DNA from: Gluconacetobacter sacchari
GTDB taxonomy: Bacteria > Pseudomonadota > Alphaproteobacteria > Acetobacterales > Acetobacteraceae
Reading direction: 5' to 3'
Length of the DNA stretch: 64,000 nt
NCBI RefSeq assembly: GCF_014174255.1
Contig: NZ_JABEQJ010000018.1
Span: 1 to 64,000, forward strand
In this document: positions 26,935 through 36,026 of the stretch, one piece after another
How positions within the stretch are numbered: position 1 is the stretch's first letter
Layout: each line of letters begins with the position of its first letter
The notes under the pieces: generated by a model
What the model saw: the letters and a program-made list of their open reading frames with translations, nothing else
What the model was told of the DNA's origin: nothing
The model's database searches: none
Made by a program: the position numbers and the translations under genes

Positions 26935-29157
26935 GTGACAGCCGTAATATTTTCTTCCAGACCCTTTTCGATGGCCGTCGGATTGCTGCTGGCCACGACA
27001 CCCGTCCTGGCGGCGGGGGCCACGCAGCCCAGGCCCGCCGAACAGATCCGGAGCGGCAAGGCCCCGGCAGCGCGGGAAAAAACGCCCGCCGATCATCCCG
27101 CCACCACGAAAGCCGAACATATCGTCGTCCGCGCCCGCCGTGCCGCGACGGTCGCCTCGTCGGCCACCAAGAGCGACACGCCGCTGATCGACACGGCGCA
27201 ATCCGTCACCGTCGTCACCCGTGCGGAAATGGACGTGCGCGGCGTGCTGAACCTGAACCAGGCCGTCCGCTACGCGGCGGGCGTCACACCAGACCTGCGC
27301 GGCGGGGTCGGCACGCGCTACGACCTGTTCCTGCTGCGCGGCTTCCAGGTACCGACCTTCCTCGACGGCCTTAAATTGCAAGGCAGCCCGACGGGCTATG
27401 CCGTCGCGCAGACCGACACCGCGCGCCTCGACCGGCTGGAAATCCTCAAGGGCCCGGCATCGGCGCTGTACGGCCAGTCCAGCCCGGGCGGCCTGGTCGC
27501 GCTGTCCAGCAAGCTGCCGACCAACCTGCGCTCCTATGGCGGCATCGCCGCAACCGGCGGCAGTTTCGACCTTTATCGCGTGGATGCCGATGTCGGCGGC
27601 TTCGCGACCGATGACGGCCTCGTTCGCTACCGGATCTACGGCACCGTCAACGGCCAGCACACCCAGCTCAGCAGGACAGGCAGCCGGCGCTTTTCCATCA
27701 GCCCGTCCTTCACCTTCGGCGGCGACGGGCCGACGACGCTGACGCTGCTGGGCAATTACCAGTACGACCCCGAGAACGGCACCTATGGCGGCGTCCCGCT
27801 GGTCGGCTCGCTCAAGCCCGCCTCGTTCGGCTACCTGCCGCGCAATTTCTACGATGGCGACACCTCGTTCGAGAAATTCAACCGCCGCCAGGGTGCGATC
27901 ACCTTTATCTTCAATCATCGGTTCAACAAGGACTGGAGCTTCACCTCGCGCGGCCGATACGACGATATCATGACCGAATATCGCAGCGTGTACGACATGG
28001 GATATTACGCCGACGAAAACGCGGGCCTCCTGAGCCGCTCCGCCATCGCGACCAGGGAACACGCGCACAATTTGGCCTTCGACAGCCAGTTCAAGGGCCA
28101 CGTGCGGACCGGCCCGCTGCGTCATACGATGATGTTCGGTTTCGATTACATGCAGCAGGATGCAACGGAAATCGGACAATATGGCGGCGCCCCCAACCTG
28201 GACATCTTCCACCCCGACTACCACATGGTCATCCCCACCCCGGCCCCGTGGGTAAACTACCGGACGGATTCCCATCAGGCCGGCGCCTACGGGCAGGATG
28301 AAATCCGCTGGAATCGCCTGATCCTGACAGGAAGTCTCCGTAACGACTGGTATCGCTCGCGCCAGGTCGACAATCAGTATGGCGGCACGACCCGGCAGCA
28401 CCCCACCCAGATCACATGGCGCGCATCGGGCCTGTACCATTTCGATTTCGGGCTGGCGCCCTATATCAGCTATTCGACATCCTTCCAGCCGCAATCCGGC
28501 CTGGTATCCTCCAATGGCGGCGCGACGCTCCACCAGGCGGACCCATCGGTCGGCAAGCAGCTTGAAGGTGGCGTGAAATATCAGCTTCCGGGCACCTCGC
28601 TCCTGCTGACCGCCGCCGGCTTCCATATCGAGCAGACCAATGTCCTGGTCGCCGTGGGCAGCACCGGCTATTCCACGCAGAGCGGATTGGTGCATTCCGA
28701 CGGTTTCGAGTTCGAAGCCCACGCCGAAGCCTTCCGGCACCTGATGATCGACGCCGCCGTCAGCGTCCAGAAGGTCCATGACGATTCCACCGGCAAGCCT
28801 CTGCTCCAGTCGGGCAGGGGCAATGCCTCGCTGTTCGCTTTCTACACGATCCCGTCCGGCCCGGCGAAAGGCCTCGGGTTCGGCGGCGGCATGCGCTACA
28901 CGGCAAGTGCCTATGGCGGCGAGGCCGATTACGGCAGCGTCCGGGTGCCGCAATACGCCGTCTTCGACGGATCGCTGCGCTACGACCTGTCCAATGCGTC
29001 GCGCTCGCTGCGTGGCTGGACCCTGTCGGCCAGCGTCCGCAACCTCTTCGACAGGAAATTCATCGCCAACTGCATGGCCTACGCGTCCTATGGACAGGAA
29101 TTCTGCTACTACGGCGAACGCCGCAATGCCCAGGCCACCATTGGCTACACCTGGTAA
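26935..29157 (+). CDS. TonB-dependent siderophore receptor
   Basis: Outer-membrane ferric-siderophore receptor. Start taken at GTG 26935, preceded by GGAGAG; a frame from 26869 would include the Fur-type site and is rejected. The 740 residues run as signal peptide (MAVGLLLATTPVLAAGA), a TonB-box/plug region (DTAQSVTVVTRAEMDVRGV, LLRGFQVPTFLDGLKLQG, GPASALYGQSSPGGLVAL), and barrel, ending with ATIGYTW (aromatic C-terminus). The plug pattern is that of FhuA/FpvA-type receptors for hydroxamate or mixed siderophores. It is followed by DUF3649, PepSY and DUF3325 genes, the usual iron-reduction/uptake arrangement. Confidence 0.94.
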   Translation: MTAVIFSSRPFSMAVGLLLATTPVLAAGATQPRPAEQIRSGKAPAAREKTPADHPATTKAEHIVVRARRAATVASSATKSDTPLIDTAQSVTVVTRAEMDVRGVLNLNQAVRYAAGVTPDLRGGVGTRYDLFLLRGFQVPTFLDGLKLQGSPTGYAVAQTDTARLDRLEILKGPASALYGQSSPGGLVALSSKLPTNLRSYGGIAATGGSFDLYRVDADVGGFATDDGLVRYRIYGTVNGQHTQLSRTGSRRFSISPSFTFGGDGPTTLTLLGNYQYDPENGTYGGVPLVGSLKPASFGYLPRNFYDGDTSFEKFNRRQGAITFIFNHRFNKDWSFTSRGRYDDIMTEYRSVYDMGYYADENAGLLSRSAIATREHAHNLAFDSQFKGHVRTGPLRHTMMFGFDYMQQDATEIGQYGGAPNLDIFHPDYHMVIPTPAPWVNYRTDSHQAGAYGQDEIRWNRLILTGSLRNDWYRSRQVDNQYGGTTRQHPTQITWRASGLYHFDFGLAPYISYSTSFQPQSGLVSSNGGATLHQADPSVGKQLEGGVKYQLPGTSLLLTAAGFHIEQTNVLVAVGSTGYSTQSGLVHSDGFEFEAHAEAFRHLMIDAAVSVQKVHDDSTGKPLLQSGRGNASLFAFYTIPSGPAKGLGFGGGMRYTASAYGGEADYGSVRVPQYAVFDGSLRYDLSNASRSLRGWTLSASVRNLFDRKFIANCMAYASYGQEFCYYGERRNAQATIGYTW

Positions 29158-29185
29158 TCGCCGCCGGGCCGCCGGGCGCACAGGC

Positions 29186-29452
29186 ATGAGCATGAGCATG
29201 CTCGTCCGCACGGCCACGGCCATCATCGGCGGGTACGGCATCGCGGCCATGGCCGCGATCACCCTTTCCTGGTGCCTGCCCTGGTCGCGCGCCGAAAACG
29301 TGACGGCCGGCCTGCTGGCCGGGTTGCTGCTCTGGCCGGCCATGGTCATGCTGGGGTTCGCGCTGCGCGCGTCGCTGCATGTCTGCATCGCCATCACGGG
29401 CATCGCCGCGGTGCTGGCGGCCCTGGCGCTACTCGGCGGGTGGCGACCGTGA
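29186..29452 (+). CDS. DUF3649-type small membrane protein
   Basis: An 88-residue protein with three hydrophobic segments (AIIGGYGIAAMAAITLSW, GLLAGLLLWPAMVMLGFAL, CIAITGIAAVLAALALL). In many proteobacterial siderophore loci a small protein of this kind stands between the TonB receptor and the PepSY protein; function is not known. Three in-frame ATGs (29186, 29192, 29198) make the exact start uncertain. Its stop overlaps the GTG start of the next gene, indicating coupling. Confidence 0.75.
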   Translation: MSMSMLVRTATAIIGGYGIAAMAAITLSWCLPWSRAENVTAGLLAGLLLWPAMVMLGFALRASLHVCIAITGIAAVLAALALLGGWRP

Positions 29453-30906
29453 GGCCCGGTTTCCGCGCCGCGATGACATGGCTGCACGACTGGACGGGCA
29501 TCCTCACCGGCTGGGTGCTGCTGGCGATCGTGCTGTCCGGCACCCTCAGCGTCTTCCGGTCCGAAATCAACGTCTGGATGCGGCCCGAACTGGCAGGGCG
29601 CACCGCCGATCCGGTGCGGGCCACGATCGCGGCCATCGACTGGCTGCACGATCATGCGCCCCGCTCGCCCGCCTGGTACCTCACGGCGGCAAATCCCCGC
29701 GCCCCGTTCACCTGGGCGGTCTGGCAGCAGCCGGACGGCCCGTTCGTCCAGCACGCGCTGGACCCGGCGTCAGGGGCGCCGGACACGATCCGCGACACGC
29801 TGGGCGGCGAATTCTTCTACCGCTTCCACTTCGAACTCCAGATCCCCTATCCGTTCGGCCGGCTGGTCGCCGCCGTCGCCGCGATGGCGCTGGTGCTGGC
29901 CCTGGTCACGGGCATCGTCGCCCATCGGCGGTTCTTCGCCGATTTCTTCACCTTCCGGCCGCACAAGGGGCAGAGAAGCTGGCTGGACGCCCATAACCTG
30001 CTGGGCGTGACGGTGCTGCCCTTTCACCTGGTCATCGCGTTCTCGGGCGCGGTCACGCTGGCCAGCCTGCTGCTGCCATGGGGCATCCTGTCCGCCTATC
30101 GCGGCGCGCCCGCCCAATTCCAGGACGCGCTCTCCCCGGCGATGGCGGCCCGGCCGGCCACCGGCACCCCCGGCACGCTGGCCCCGATGGAGCCGATCCT
30201 GCACGAGGCCGCCCGGCGCTTCGGCCCCGACGGAATCGGCCAGATCTATGTCTACAACCCCGGCGACGCCGCCGCGACCCTCATCGCCATCGGCGGCAAC
30301 GGCAGGCATGTCGGCTTCGACTCCCACGTGCTGCGCTTCGACGGCACGACCGGGCGCATCCTGGCCGACTATCGCGAACACAGGCCGATGATCTCGACAT
30401 TCGCCACGCTCTACGGGCTGCATGTCGCCCGGTTCGCGCCGCCGCTCACGCGGTGGCTCTATTTCGTCTGCGGCCTGCTGCTGGCGGCCGTCATCGCCAG
30501 CGGCCTGCGGCTGCGCACCCTGCGCCGCCGGCGGCAGGGCAAATCCACCGAAGCGGTCGAACGGCTGAATGCCGGCATGATCGCCGGCATCCCGGTCGCC
30601 TTCGCGGGCTATTTCCTGGCCAACCGCCTGCTCCCCGCCACCCTGCCCGACCGCGCGGGGCACGAAGTCCAGGCCGTCTTCACCCTCTGGGGCCTGATGC
30701 TGGTGCTGGCCGCCGCCCTGCCGTCCGCGACCGGCTGGCGCGTGCTGTCGGTGCTGGCCATGCTGGCGCTGGGGGGCGTCGCCGGCTTCAGCGCCCCGTG
30801 GCTGAACGGCATCGACCAGGGCGCGGCCATTGTCGCCATCCTGCTGGCGGCGGGCTTCGGCTACGCCGCCAGCCGCCGCCCCGCCCCCGGCGGCCGCGCG
30901 CGCTGA
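29449..30906 (+). CDS. PepSY-associated transmembrane protein (siderophore-reductase-like)
   Basis: Inner-membrane protein of 485 residues from GTG 29449 (GTGA overlap with the upstream stop). The first helix WLHDWTGILTGWVLLAIVLSG, the HFELQIPYPFGRL motif, GIVAHRRFFADFF and the DAHNLLGVTVLPFHLVIAFSGAV helix are standard for PepSY_TM proteins. Members next to siderophore receptors are thought to act as periplasm-facing ferric-siderophore reductases using conserved histidines to hold haem. An additional set of C-terminal helices (about 380-475) is present. Confidence 0.9.
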   Translation: MRPGFRAAMTWLHDWTGILTGWVLLAIVLSGTLSVFRSEINVWMRPELAGRTADPVRATIAAIDWLHDHAPRSPAWYLTAANPRAPFTWAVWQQPDGPFVQHALDPASGAPDTIRDTLGGEFFYRFHFELQIPYPFGRLVAAVAAMALVLALVTGIVAHRRFFADFFTFRPHKGQRSWLDAHNLLGVTVLPFHLVIAFSGAVTLASLLLPWGILSAYRGAPAQFQDALSPAMAARPATGTPGTLAPMEPILHEAARRFGPDGIGQIYVYNPGDAAATLIAIGGNGRHVGFDSHVLRFDGTTGRILADYREHRPMISTFATLYGLHVARFAPPLTRWLYFVCGLLLAAVIASGLRLRTLRRRRQGKSTEAVERLNAGMIAGIPVAFAGYFLANRLLPATLPDRAGHEVQAVFTLWGLMLVLAAALPSATGWRVLSVLAMLALGGVAGFSAPWLNGIDQGAAIVAILLAAGFGYAASRRPAPGGRAR

Positions 30907-30907
30907 C

Positions 30908-31225
30908 ATGGCCGCCGTCGCGATCCTGGGCGAACTGGCGGGGGCCCTGCTGCTGGCCCTTGGCAACGCGCGGGGCGGCCACGCGCTTCTGCGGCGCCCC
31001 GTCCCACCCGCCCGCCGCCGCCTGGCACGCAATGCCGGCTTCTGCCTGCTGGGCGCCGCGTTGTGGGGACTGATCCGTGCCGAGGGCGACCTGCTGTTCG
31101 CCCTGACCGCCTGGGCCCTGTCCAGCGGGTCGGCCTGCATCCTCGCCGCACTGGCCTGCACGATGCGCGACCGCGCACCCGTCCGGCCGACACCTCGCCA
31201 GACCGTCACCGGCCCCTTATCGTAG
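30908..31225 (+). CDS. DUF3325-type small membrane protein
   Basis: A 105-residue protein with about three hydrophobic segments (LGELAGALLLALGNARGG, AGFCLLGAALWGLIRAEG, LTAWALSSGSACILAALAC). It starts one base after the PepSY stop. DUF3325 proteins close many siderophore receptor/PepSY operons; role unknown. Its 3' end overlaps the convergent ABC ATPase gene by nine bases. Confidence 0.78.
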   Translation: MAAVAILGELAGALLLALGNARGGHALLRRPVPPARRRLARNAGFCLLGAALWGLIRAEGDLLFALTAWALSSGSACILAALACTMRDRAPVRPTPRQTVTGPLS

Positions 31226-31849
31226 AAGGTCCTGCATCTCGATGGCCGCCGCGCCGCAGGCGGCGACGAACGCCGCGTCATGCGACGAGAACAGGATCGT
31301 TTTCTCCTCTCCGGCGCAGCACAGCAGATGCGCCAGACGATCGCGGGCCTCCGGGTCCAGCCCGTTCGACGGCTCGTCCAGCACCAGCACGGGCGGGTCG
31401 CCGATCCAGGCCGCGCACAGCAGCATCTTCCTGCGCGTGCCCAGCGACATGGCATCGAAACGCGTACGCAGATGCCGGTCCAGACCGAACCCGCCGAGCA
31501 TGGCGCGAATGCCGGCACCGATCCCCACCCGCTTGGCGGCGGCAACGAACCGCAGAAGATCCTCCCCGGTCATGAACGGATAGACGGGGCTTTCATCGGG
31601 CACATAGCCCAGCCGCCGCCGCGCCGCCTCGGGCGATCGCGCCAGGTCGCGGCCGTCGATCACGACCCGCCCGGCCTCCAGCGGCCGCGCGCCGGCCAGC
31701 AGGCGCAGCAGCGTGGACTTGCCGATGCCGTTCTCGCCCCGCAGGGCATGCACCCCCGTCCCGAGATCCAGCGCGATCCCGTCGAAGATCGTCCGCCCAT
31801 GCATGGATGCCCGAAGCCCCGCGCAGGCCAGACGCCCCCCGCCGGTCAT
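31217..31849 (-). CDS. ABC transporter ATP-binding protein
   Basis: A 210-residue ATPase with Walker A GENGIGKS (38-45), signature MSLGTRRKM (variant of LSGGQ), Walker B VLVLDEPSNGLDP and switch histidine LFSSHD. All catalytic motifs are intact. The short form without extra domains resembles CcmA-type exporters. Its ATG overlaps the permease stop (ATGA). Substrate unknown; its place behind the siderophore operon suggests, but does not prove, a link to metal or siderophore handling. Confidence 0.88.
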   Translation of the reverse strand: MTGGGRLACAGLRASMHGRTIFDGIALDLGTGVHALRGENGIGKSTLLRLLAGARPLEAGRVVIDGRDLARSPEAARRRLGYVPDESPVYPFMTGEDLLRFVAAAKRVGIGAGIRAMLGGFGLDRHLRTRFDAMSLGTRRKMLLCAAWIGDPPVLVLDEPSNGLDPEARDRLAHLLCCAGEEKTILFSSHDAAFVAACGAAAIEMQDLLR

Positions 31850-33051
31850 CGTGACACCGCCGCCATGGCGGCACCCGACCACCCCACGGCCAGCAGCAGG
31901 CTGAGGACCAGCCGATGCCGCCCGCCATGCAGGACCGGCCAGCGCAGCAGCACCAGCAACGCCTGCCCCGCCACCGCCAGCCCGGCAGCGATCGCCGGCG
32001 ACACGCCCCCCAGCCGCGCCTGCGGCCGAAACAGGATCGCCAGCGGCACCAGATTGACCAGCATCAGCAGGCCGGTATCGCGCAGCGGCCAGTAGCGCGG
32101 CGGCAGCGGCAGCGCGGCCAGATACCCGGCGGCCGCGCGATGCGCGTCGGCCAGGATACGGTACAGGCCCGCCAGCAGCAGCCCGATCGCCGCCACGGCC
32201 ACGATCATGGCCGGCACGGCGCGGCTGTCGAAATCGAACAGCACCACCAGCCGCGCCACCCCCAGGGCCAGCGCCACCGCCGCCCCGACCCGCAGGGCGG
32301 ACACGACCGGACGCGCCGCCAGAACCCCGCACTGAACGCGCAAGGCCGGTGCCATGCTCCCGGCACGGTCGAACGCCGGCACCACCCGCCCCTCCCGGCG
32401 GGGCCGCCAGCGTCCACCCGCCACGGCCAGACGCGCCATGACGGCCGGCACGGCCACGGCACCGGCGAGCACCACTCCCAGCACCCCCCAGCGTGCCCCG
32501 CCCGCCGGCGCATCCAGCCCGACCGCCAGCAGCATGTCCCCAACCCCAACCCCGCCCAGCAGCGCCCACCGCCGGCCGATAGCGGCATGCTGGGCCACCA
32601 CCGCCAGCCCCAGCACCACCGGAAAGCAGCACGCCGGATACGCCCCCTGCGCGTGCGCGACACGCATGGCGGCCAGCCCGGCCGCCGGAAGCAACGGACC
32701 GTTCGCAACCGCCAGCATGGTGGCCTCGACCGCCAGGCGCGCCGGGCGCGGCACCGGCAGCGTGCCCACATACGCCATGAACGCGCCGCCCCGCAGCGCC
32801 CGCCGCTGCGGCAGCACCCACAGCATGGCCGCCAGGTCGATCACGGCCGCCAGTCCGACATGCCCCGGCACGCCGATACCCGGCGCGACCACCGCCCCCA
32901 GCAGCGCGGCAAAGGCAAGAAACGGCCCGACGATCGGCGCCCCCGGCACCAGCAGGCTGGCCAGCAGCGCCCACTGCCAATGCCGCTCCAGCAGGCCGAT
33001 CCCCTCCCGGCCGTACCAGTGCAGACGCAGTCGTGCCAGACGACCATACAT
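31846..33051 (-). CDS. ABC-type integral membrane permease partner
   Basis: A 401-residue, very hydrophobic protein with at least ten predicted helices and an Ala/Val-rich composition. I recognise no family motif. Its role is inferred from translational coupling with the ABC ATPase. Start chosen at the ATG at 33051 (GGGGAG upstream) rather than the upstream ATG at 33171. A charged stretch between helices (RRPRREGRVVP) may be the cytosolic coupling loop. Confidence 0.7.
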   Translation of the reverse strand: MYGRLARLRLHWYGREGIGLLERHWQWALLASLLVPGAPIVGPFLAFAALLGAVVAPGIGVPGHVGLAAVIDLAAMLWVLPQRRALRGGAFMAYVGTLPVPRPARLAVEATMLAVANGPLLPAAGLAAMRVAHAQGAYPACCFPVVLGLAVVAQHAAIGRRWALLGGVGVGDMLLAVGLDAPAGGARWGVLGVVLAGAVAVPAVMARLAVAGGRWRPRREGRVVPAFDRAGSMAPALRVQCGVLAARPVVSALRVGAAVALALGVARLVVLFDFDSRAVPAMIVAVAAIGLLLAGLYRILADAHRAAAGYLAALPLPPRYWPLRDTGLLMLVNLVPLAILFRPQARLGGVSPAIAAGLAVAGQALLVLLRWPVLHGGRHRLVLSLLLAVGWSGAAMAAVSR

Positions 33052-33151
33052 GCCGCGCTCCCCCTTCAGGCCGCCCCGCCAACCGGCGCGGCGCATTTGA
33101 CCCACAGCACCCTGTTTCGTCGCGGATGCCAAGGCGTCGCGCCAGGTCGAA

Positions 33152-33660
33152 TCAAGGCGCATTGGCGGCACAGTTCACGGTTTGGAAGCCCTGCGGGCGT
33201 TCGCCCCCGGCCCCCATCACGCCGATCAGGTGGCGCGCCAGGGCGTCGGCGGCGACCGCCAGCGGCGCCATGGCATGGGCATACAGGCCCAGATTGCTGA
33301 CGACCCGCTTCCTGTGATGGTCGATCGGGATATGACGCAGCGTCCCCCCCGCAATTCCGGCTCGATTCCGACCTGGGTCATGAACGCGACGCCGGCGTTG
33401 CGCAGCACGAGCTGCTTCATCAGTTCGATCGATCCCACGTCGTACCGGCAACATTCCTGGCGGACGGCAGGCGGCAGCAACGCATCGAGCTGTGCGCGGT
33501 TGGCAAAATTCGATTTGGACAGGATGATGGGCATGTCGACATAGTCCAACAGGACGGATGCCCGTCGCCACGCGCGATCGCGCCAGGAATGTCCCGCTGA
33601 TCGGCGAACAGCCTCCCTGTCGCGCATACGCACGATAGCGAGCGATTTCCCGGCTGGATA
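33152..33660 (-). pseudogene. Truncated LysR-type regulator (C-terminal half)
   Basis: Only the effector-binding half of a LysR protein is present: LDYVDMPIILSKSNFANRAQL, SIELMKQLVLRNAGVAFMTQVGIEPELRGG in one frame, then TLRHIPIDHHRKRVVSNLGLY and a normal C-terminus in the next frame. The frame change falls at a run of seven C (plus strand 33343-33349). The DNA-binding domain is absent; upstream sequence belongs to the divergent MFS gene region. It is a remnant whether or not the homopolymer is a sequencing artefact. Confidence 0.78.
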
Positions 33661-33860
33661 TGACGCATCCGATACCGTTTCGGCATCGGATTGCCCTAAA
33701 ATCTATGCTTTCCAGTACAACGGAGCCGTCACTACGTTACGACTTCGGACTGGAAACTCCTCCTCGTTTGCAGGCAGCATCCATCATCGATCACCGCCCG
33801 TCCGGGAAGCGCCGCCACGCCGGCGCGTCCCGGAGCAGAGAGGGAACAGGACCGTTTCGC

Positions 33861-35093
33861 ATGACTTCCGGAATACTCTCCCCGTTGCCTGCGCAATCGC
33901 GACCCGCCCGCCCCCGGCTGCCCTGGGCCAGCGTCGCGGGGTCGGCCATCGGATATGCGATGGACGGGTTCGATTTCCTGCTGCTCGGCTTCATCATGCC
34001 GGCCCTGGTCGGGGACCTGCATCTCAACCTGGTTCAGGGCTCGTGGCTGGTCACCGCCACGCTGCTCGGCACCGTCGCCGGCGGCCTGGGTTTCGGCCTG
34101 CTGTCGGATATGCTGGGGCGCATTCGTATCCTCGCCGTCAGCATCTTCGTCTTCGCCCTCTTTACGGGCCTGTGCGCTTTCGCGCAGTCCTATGCCCAAC
34201 TGCTGGTCTGCCGCGTGATCGCCGGGGTCGGACTGGGCGGAGAATTCGGAATCGGCATGGCCCTGGTGGCCGAATCCTGGCCGCCGGCCTATCGCGCCCG
34301 GGCCTCGTCCTATGTCGGCATCGGCTGGCAGGCCGGGGTCTTTCTCGCGGCGCTCGCCACCCCGCCGCTGCTGCCGCTGATCGGCTGGCGCGGCATGTTC
34401 CTGCTCGGCGCGGTTCCGGCGCTGGTCGCGGTTTTCATCCGGCGCGGACTGGCCGAACCGGCGCCCGGCCCACGCCCGGCGCCCGCCCGGCCAAAGCCGT
34501 CATTCCACCTCTTGCTGGGCAGCGCCGCCGCGCGCCGAACCGCGCTGGGCATCCTGATTCTCTGTTCCGTCCAGAATTTCTGTTATTATGGCGTCATGAT
34601 CTGGCTGCCGAACTATCTGGCGGGCCATTTCGGCTACAGCCTGACCCGCACGGGGCTCTGGACCGCCGCGACGGTCCTGGGCATGGCGGCGGGCATCGCC
34701 GCCTTCGGTCATATGGCCGACAGGGTGGGGCGCAAGATCGCCTTCCGGACCTGGATGGGCGGCGCCGCGATCATGGTCGTCGTCTATTCCCTGATGACCT
34801 CGCCGCCGGGCCTGCTGGTCGCGGGTGCCATCATGGGCTTTTTCGTCAACGGCATGATCGGCGGCTACGGCGCCCTGATCAGCGATTCCTACCCCGCGAG
34901 CATACGCGCGACCGCCCAGAATCTGCTGTTCAACGCCGGCCGGCTGGTCGGCGGGTTCGGTCCGGTCGCGATCGGCTCGCTATCCGCCTCGTGGGGAATC
35001 GGCAGGACGATCGCCATCCTCTCGGTCCTGTATCTGGTCGATATCGCCGCGCTCGCCCTGATCAGCGACCGGCGGGAGATGCCGGCATCATGA
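33861..35093 (+). CDS. MFS transporter
   Basis: Twelve-helix secondary carrier of 410 residues from the ATG at 33861. The signature GYAMDGFDFLLLGFIMPAL near residue 33 and the loop LLSDMLGRIRIL, plus ESWPPAYRARASSYVGIGWQAG, are typical of the aromatic-acid/sialate-type MFS branch (AAHS/SHS). It is flanked by a truncated LysR and a truncated TonB receptor. It may be the surviving inner-membrane part of a decayed uptake locus. Confidence 0.88.
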   Translation: MTSGILSPLPAQSRPARPRLPWASVAGSAIGYAMDGFDFLLLGFIMPALVGDLHLNLVQGSWLVTATLLGTVAGGLGFGLLSDMLGRIRILAVSIFVFALFTGLCAFAQSYAQLLVCRVIAGVGLGGEFGIGMALVAESWPPAYRARASSYVGIGWQAGVFLAALATPPLLPLIGWRGMFLLGAVPALVAVFIRRGLAEPAPGPRPAPARPKPSFHLLLGSAAARRTALGILILCSVQNFCYYGVMIWLPNYLAGHFGYSLTRTGLWTAATVLGMAAGIAAFGHMADRVGRKIAFRTWMGGAAIMVVVYSLMTSPPGLLVAGAIMGFFVNGMIGGYGALISDSYPASIRATAQNLLFNAGRLVGGFGPVAIGSLSASWGIGRTIAILSVLYLVDIAALALISDRREMPAS

Positions 35094-35095
35094 CA

Positions 35096-35851
35096 GCCTG
35101 TTCCGACCGTCATCCGCGGCCCGTCGACGAACTCGCGACCATCGTCAGCCATGAGGCGGTAAACCGCGAATACCGGAACATGATGCTGCTCGGACAGCAA
35201 TATTTCTATTACAACGCGCCCTTCGCCGGTTATTCGCAGGACCAGCTTCCCAGCAACAGCCAGGCCGCGCGCGCACTGGGCGGTGTGACATATGCGTCCT
35301 ACTGCACCAATCCGGTCAACACCCAGACCTAAGGCGGCGATTTCAGCCTCGATTACCTGTGGAACACAGGGCGCTACGGATCGTTCGATTTCCGGGTCGG
35401 CGTCAATTTCTCCGACAATGAAATCCGCAGCTACAACCAGACGCCGGCGGTCCTGCATAACCTCGGCCTGCAAAGCTTCAATACCTATGCCGAGGAAATC
35501 CTGCTCCATACCAGCCCCAAGAACAGGGAAAATCTCGACATCACCTGGAAATACGGAAAGTGGTCGATCTTCGCGCAGGAACTGCGCTACGGCTCGACCC
35601 TGTTCCTGCCGTCACCCGCCCTGCCGGGCGTATCCGAAAATCCGGCGATGCTGACAAATCTGGAAGTGTCCTACCGCATCCTCCCGCGCTGGACCATCGC
35701 CCTCGGCGGCCGGAATGTCGGCAACAAGTATCCGACGCGCGTGCCCTATGGCATCCGTGGAAAATTGCAGAACCAATCGCTCTATTCCTATTTCGGACCC
35801 TATGGATTCAGCGGCGGCATGTATTACGCGCGCACGTCGCTCGACTTCTGA
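35096..35851 (+). pseudogene. Truncated TonB-dependent receptor with in-frame stop
   Basis: A reading frame starting directly after the MFS stop encodes only the C-terminal part of a TonB receptor barrel: NREYRNMMLLGQQYFYYNAPF, then a TAA at 35330-35332 in NTQT-stop-GGDFSLDY, then RYGSFDFRVGVNFSD, NLEVSYRILPRWTIALGGRNVGNKYP and terminal SLDF. The plug and most of the barrel are missing. A single T-to-A change (TAT to TAA) would explain the stop, since TYGGDFSLDY is a normal receptor sequence. Confidence 0.8.
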
Positions 35852-36026
35852 TAGCCTGTTTGGAAACACACGCGCGATCACGAGAATCCGCTTGCCCGCC
35901 CGTCATATCGATTTTACAATGATACCGACCATGCAGCCACGCTCCCTACCCTGACCGCCAGCCGGCGTCTGAACCGCTCCCCCGTCACCACACCGGACAG
36001 CGACCGGACAACGGAAAGGACATCAA

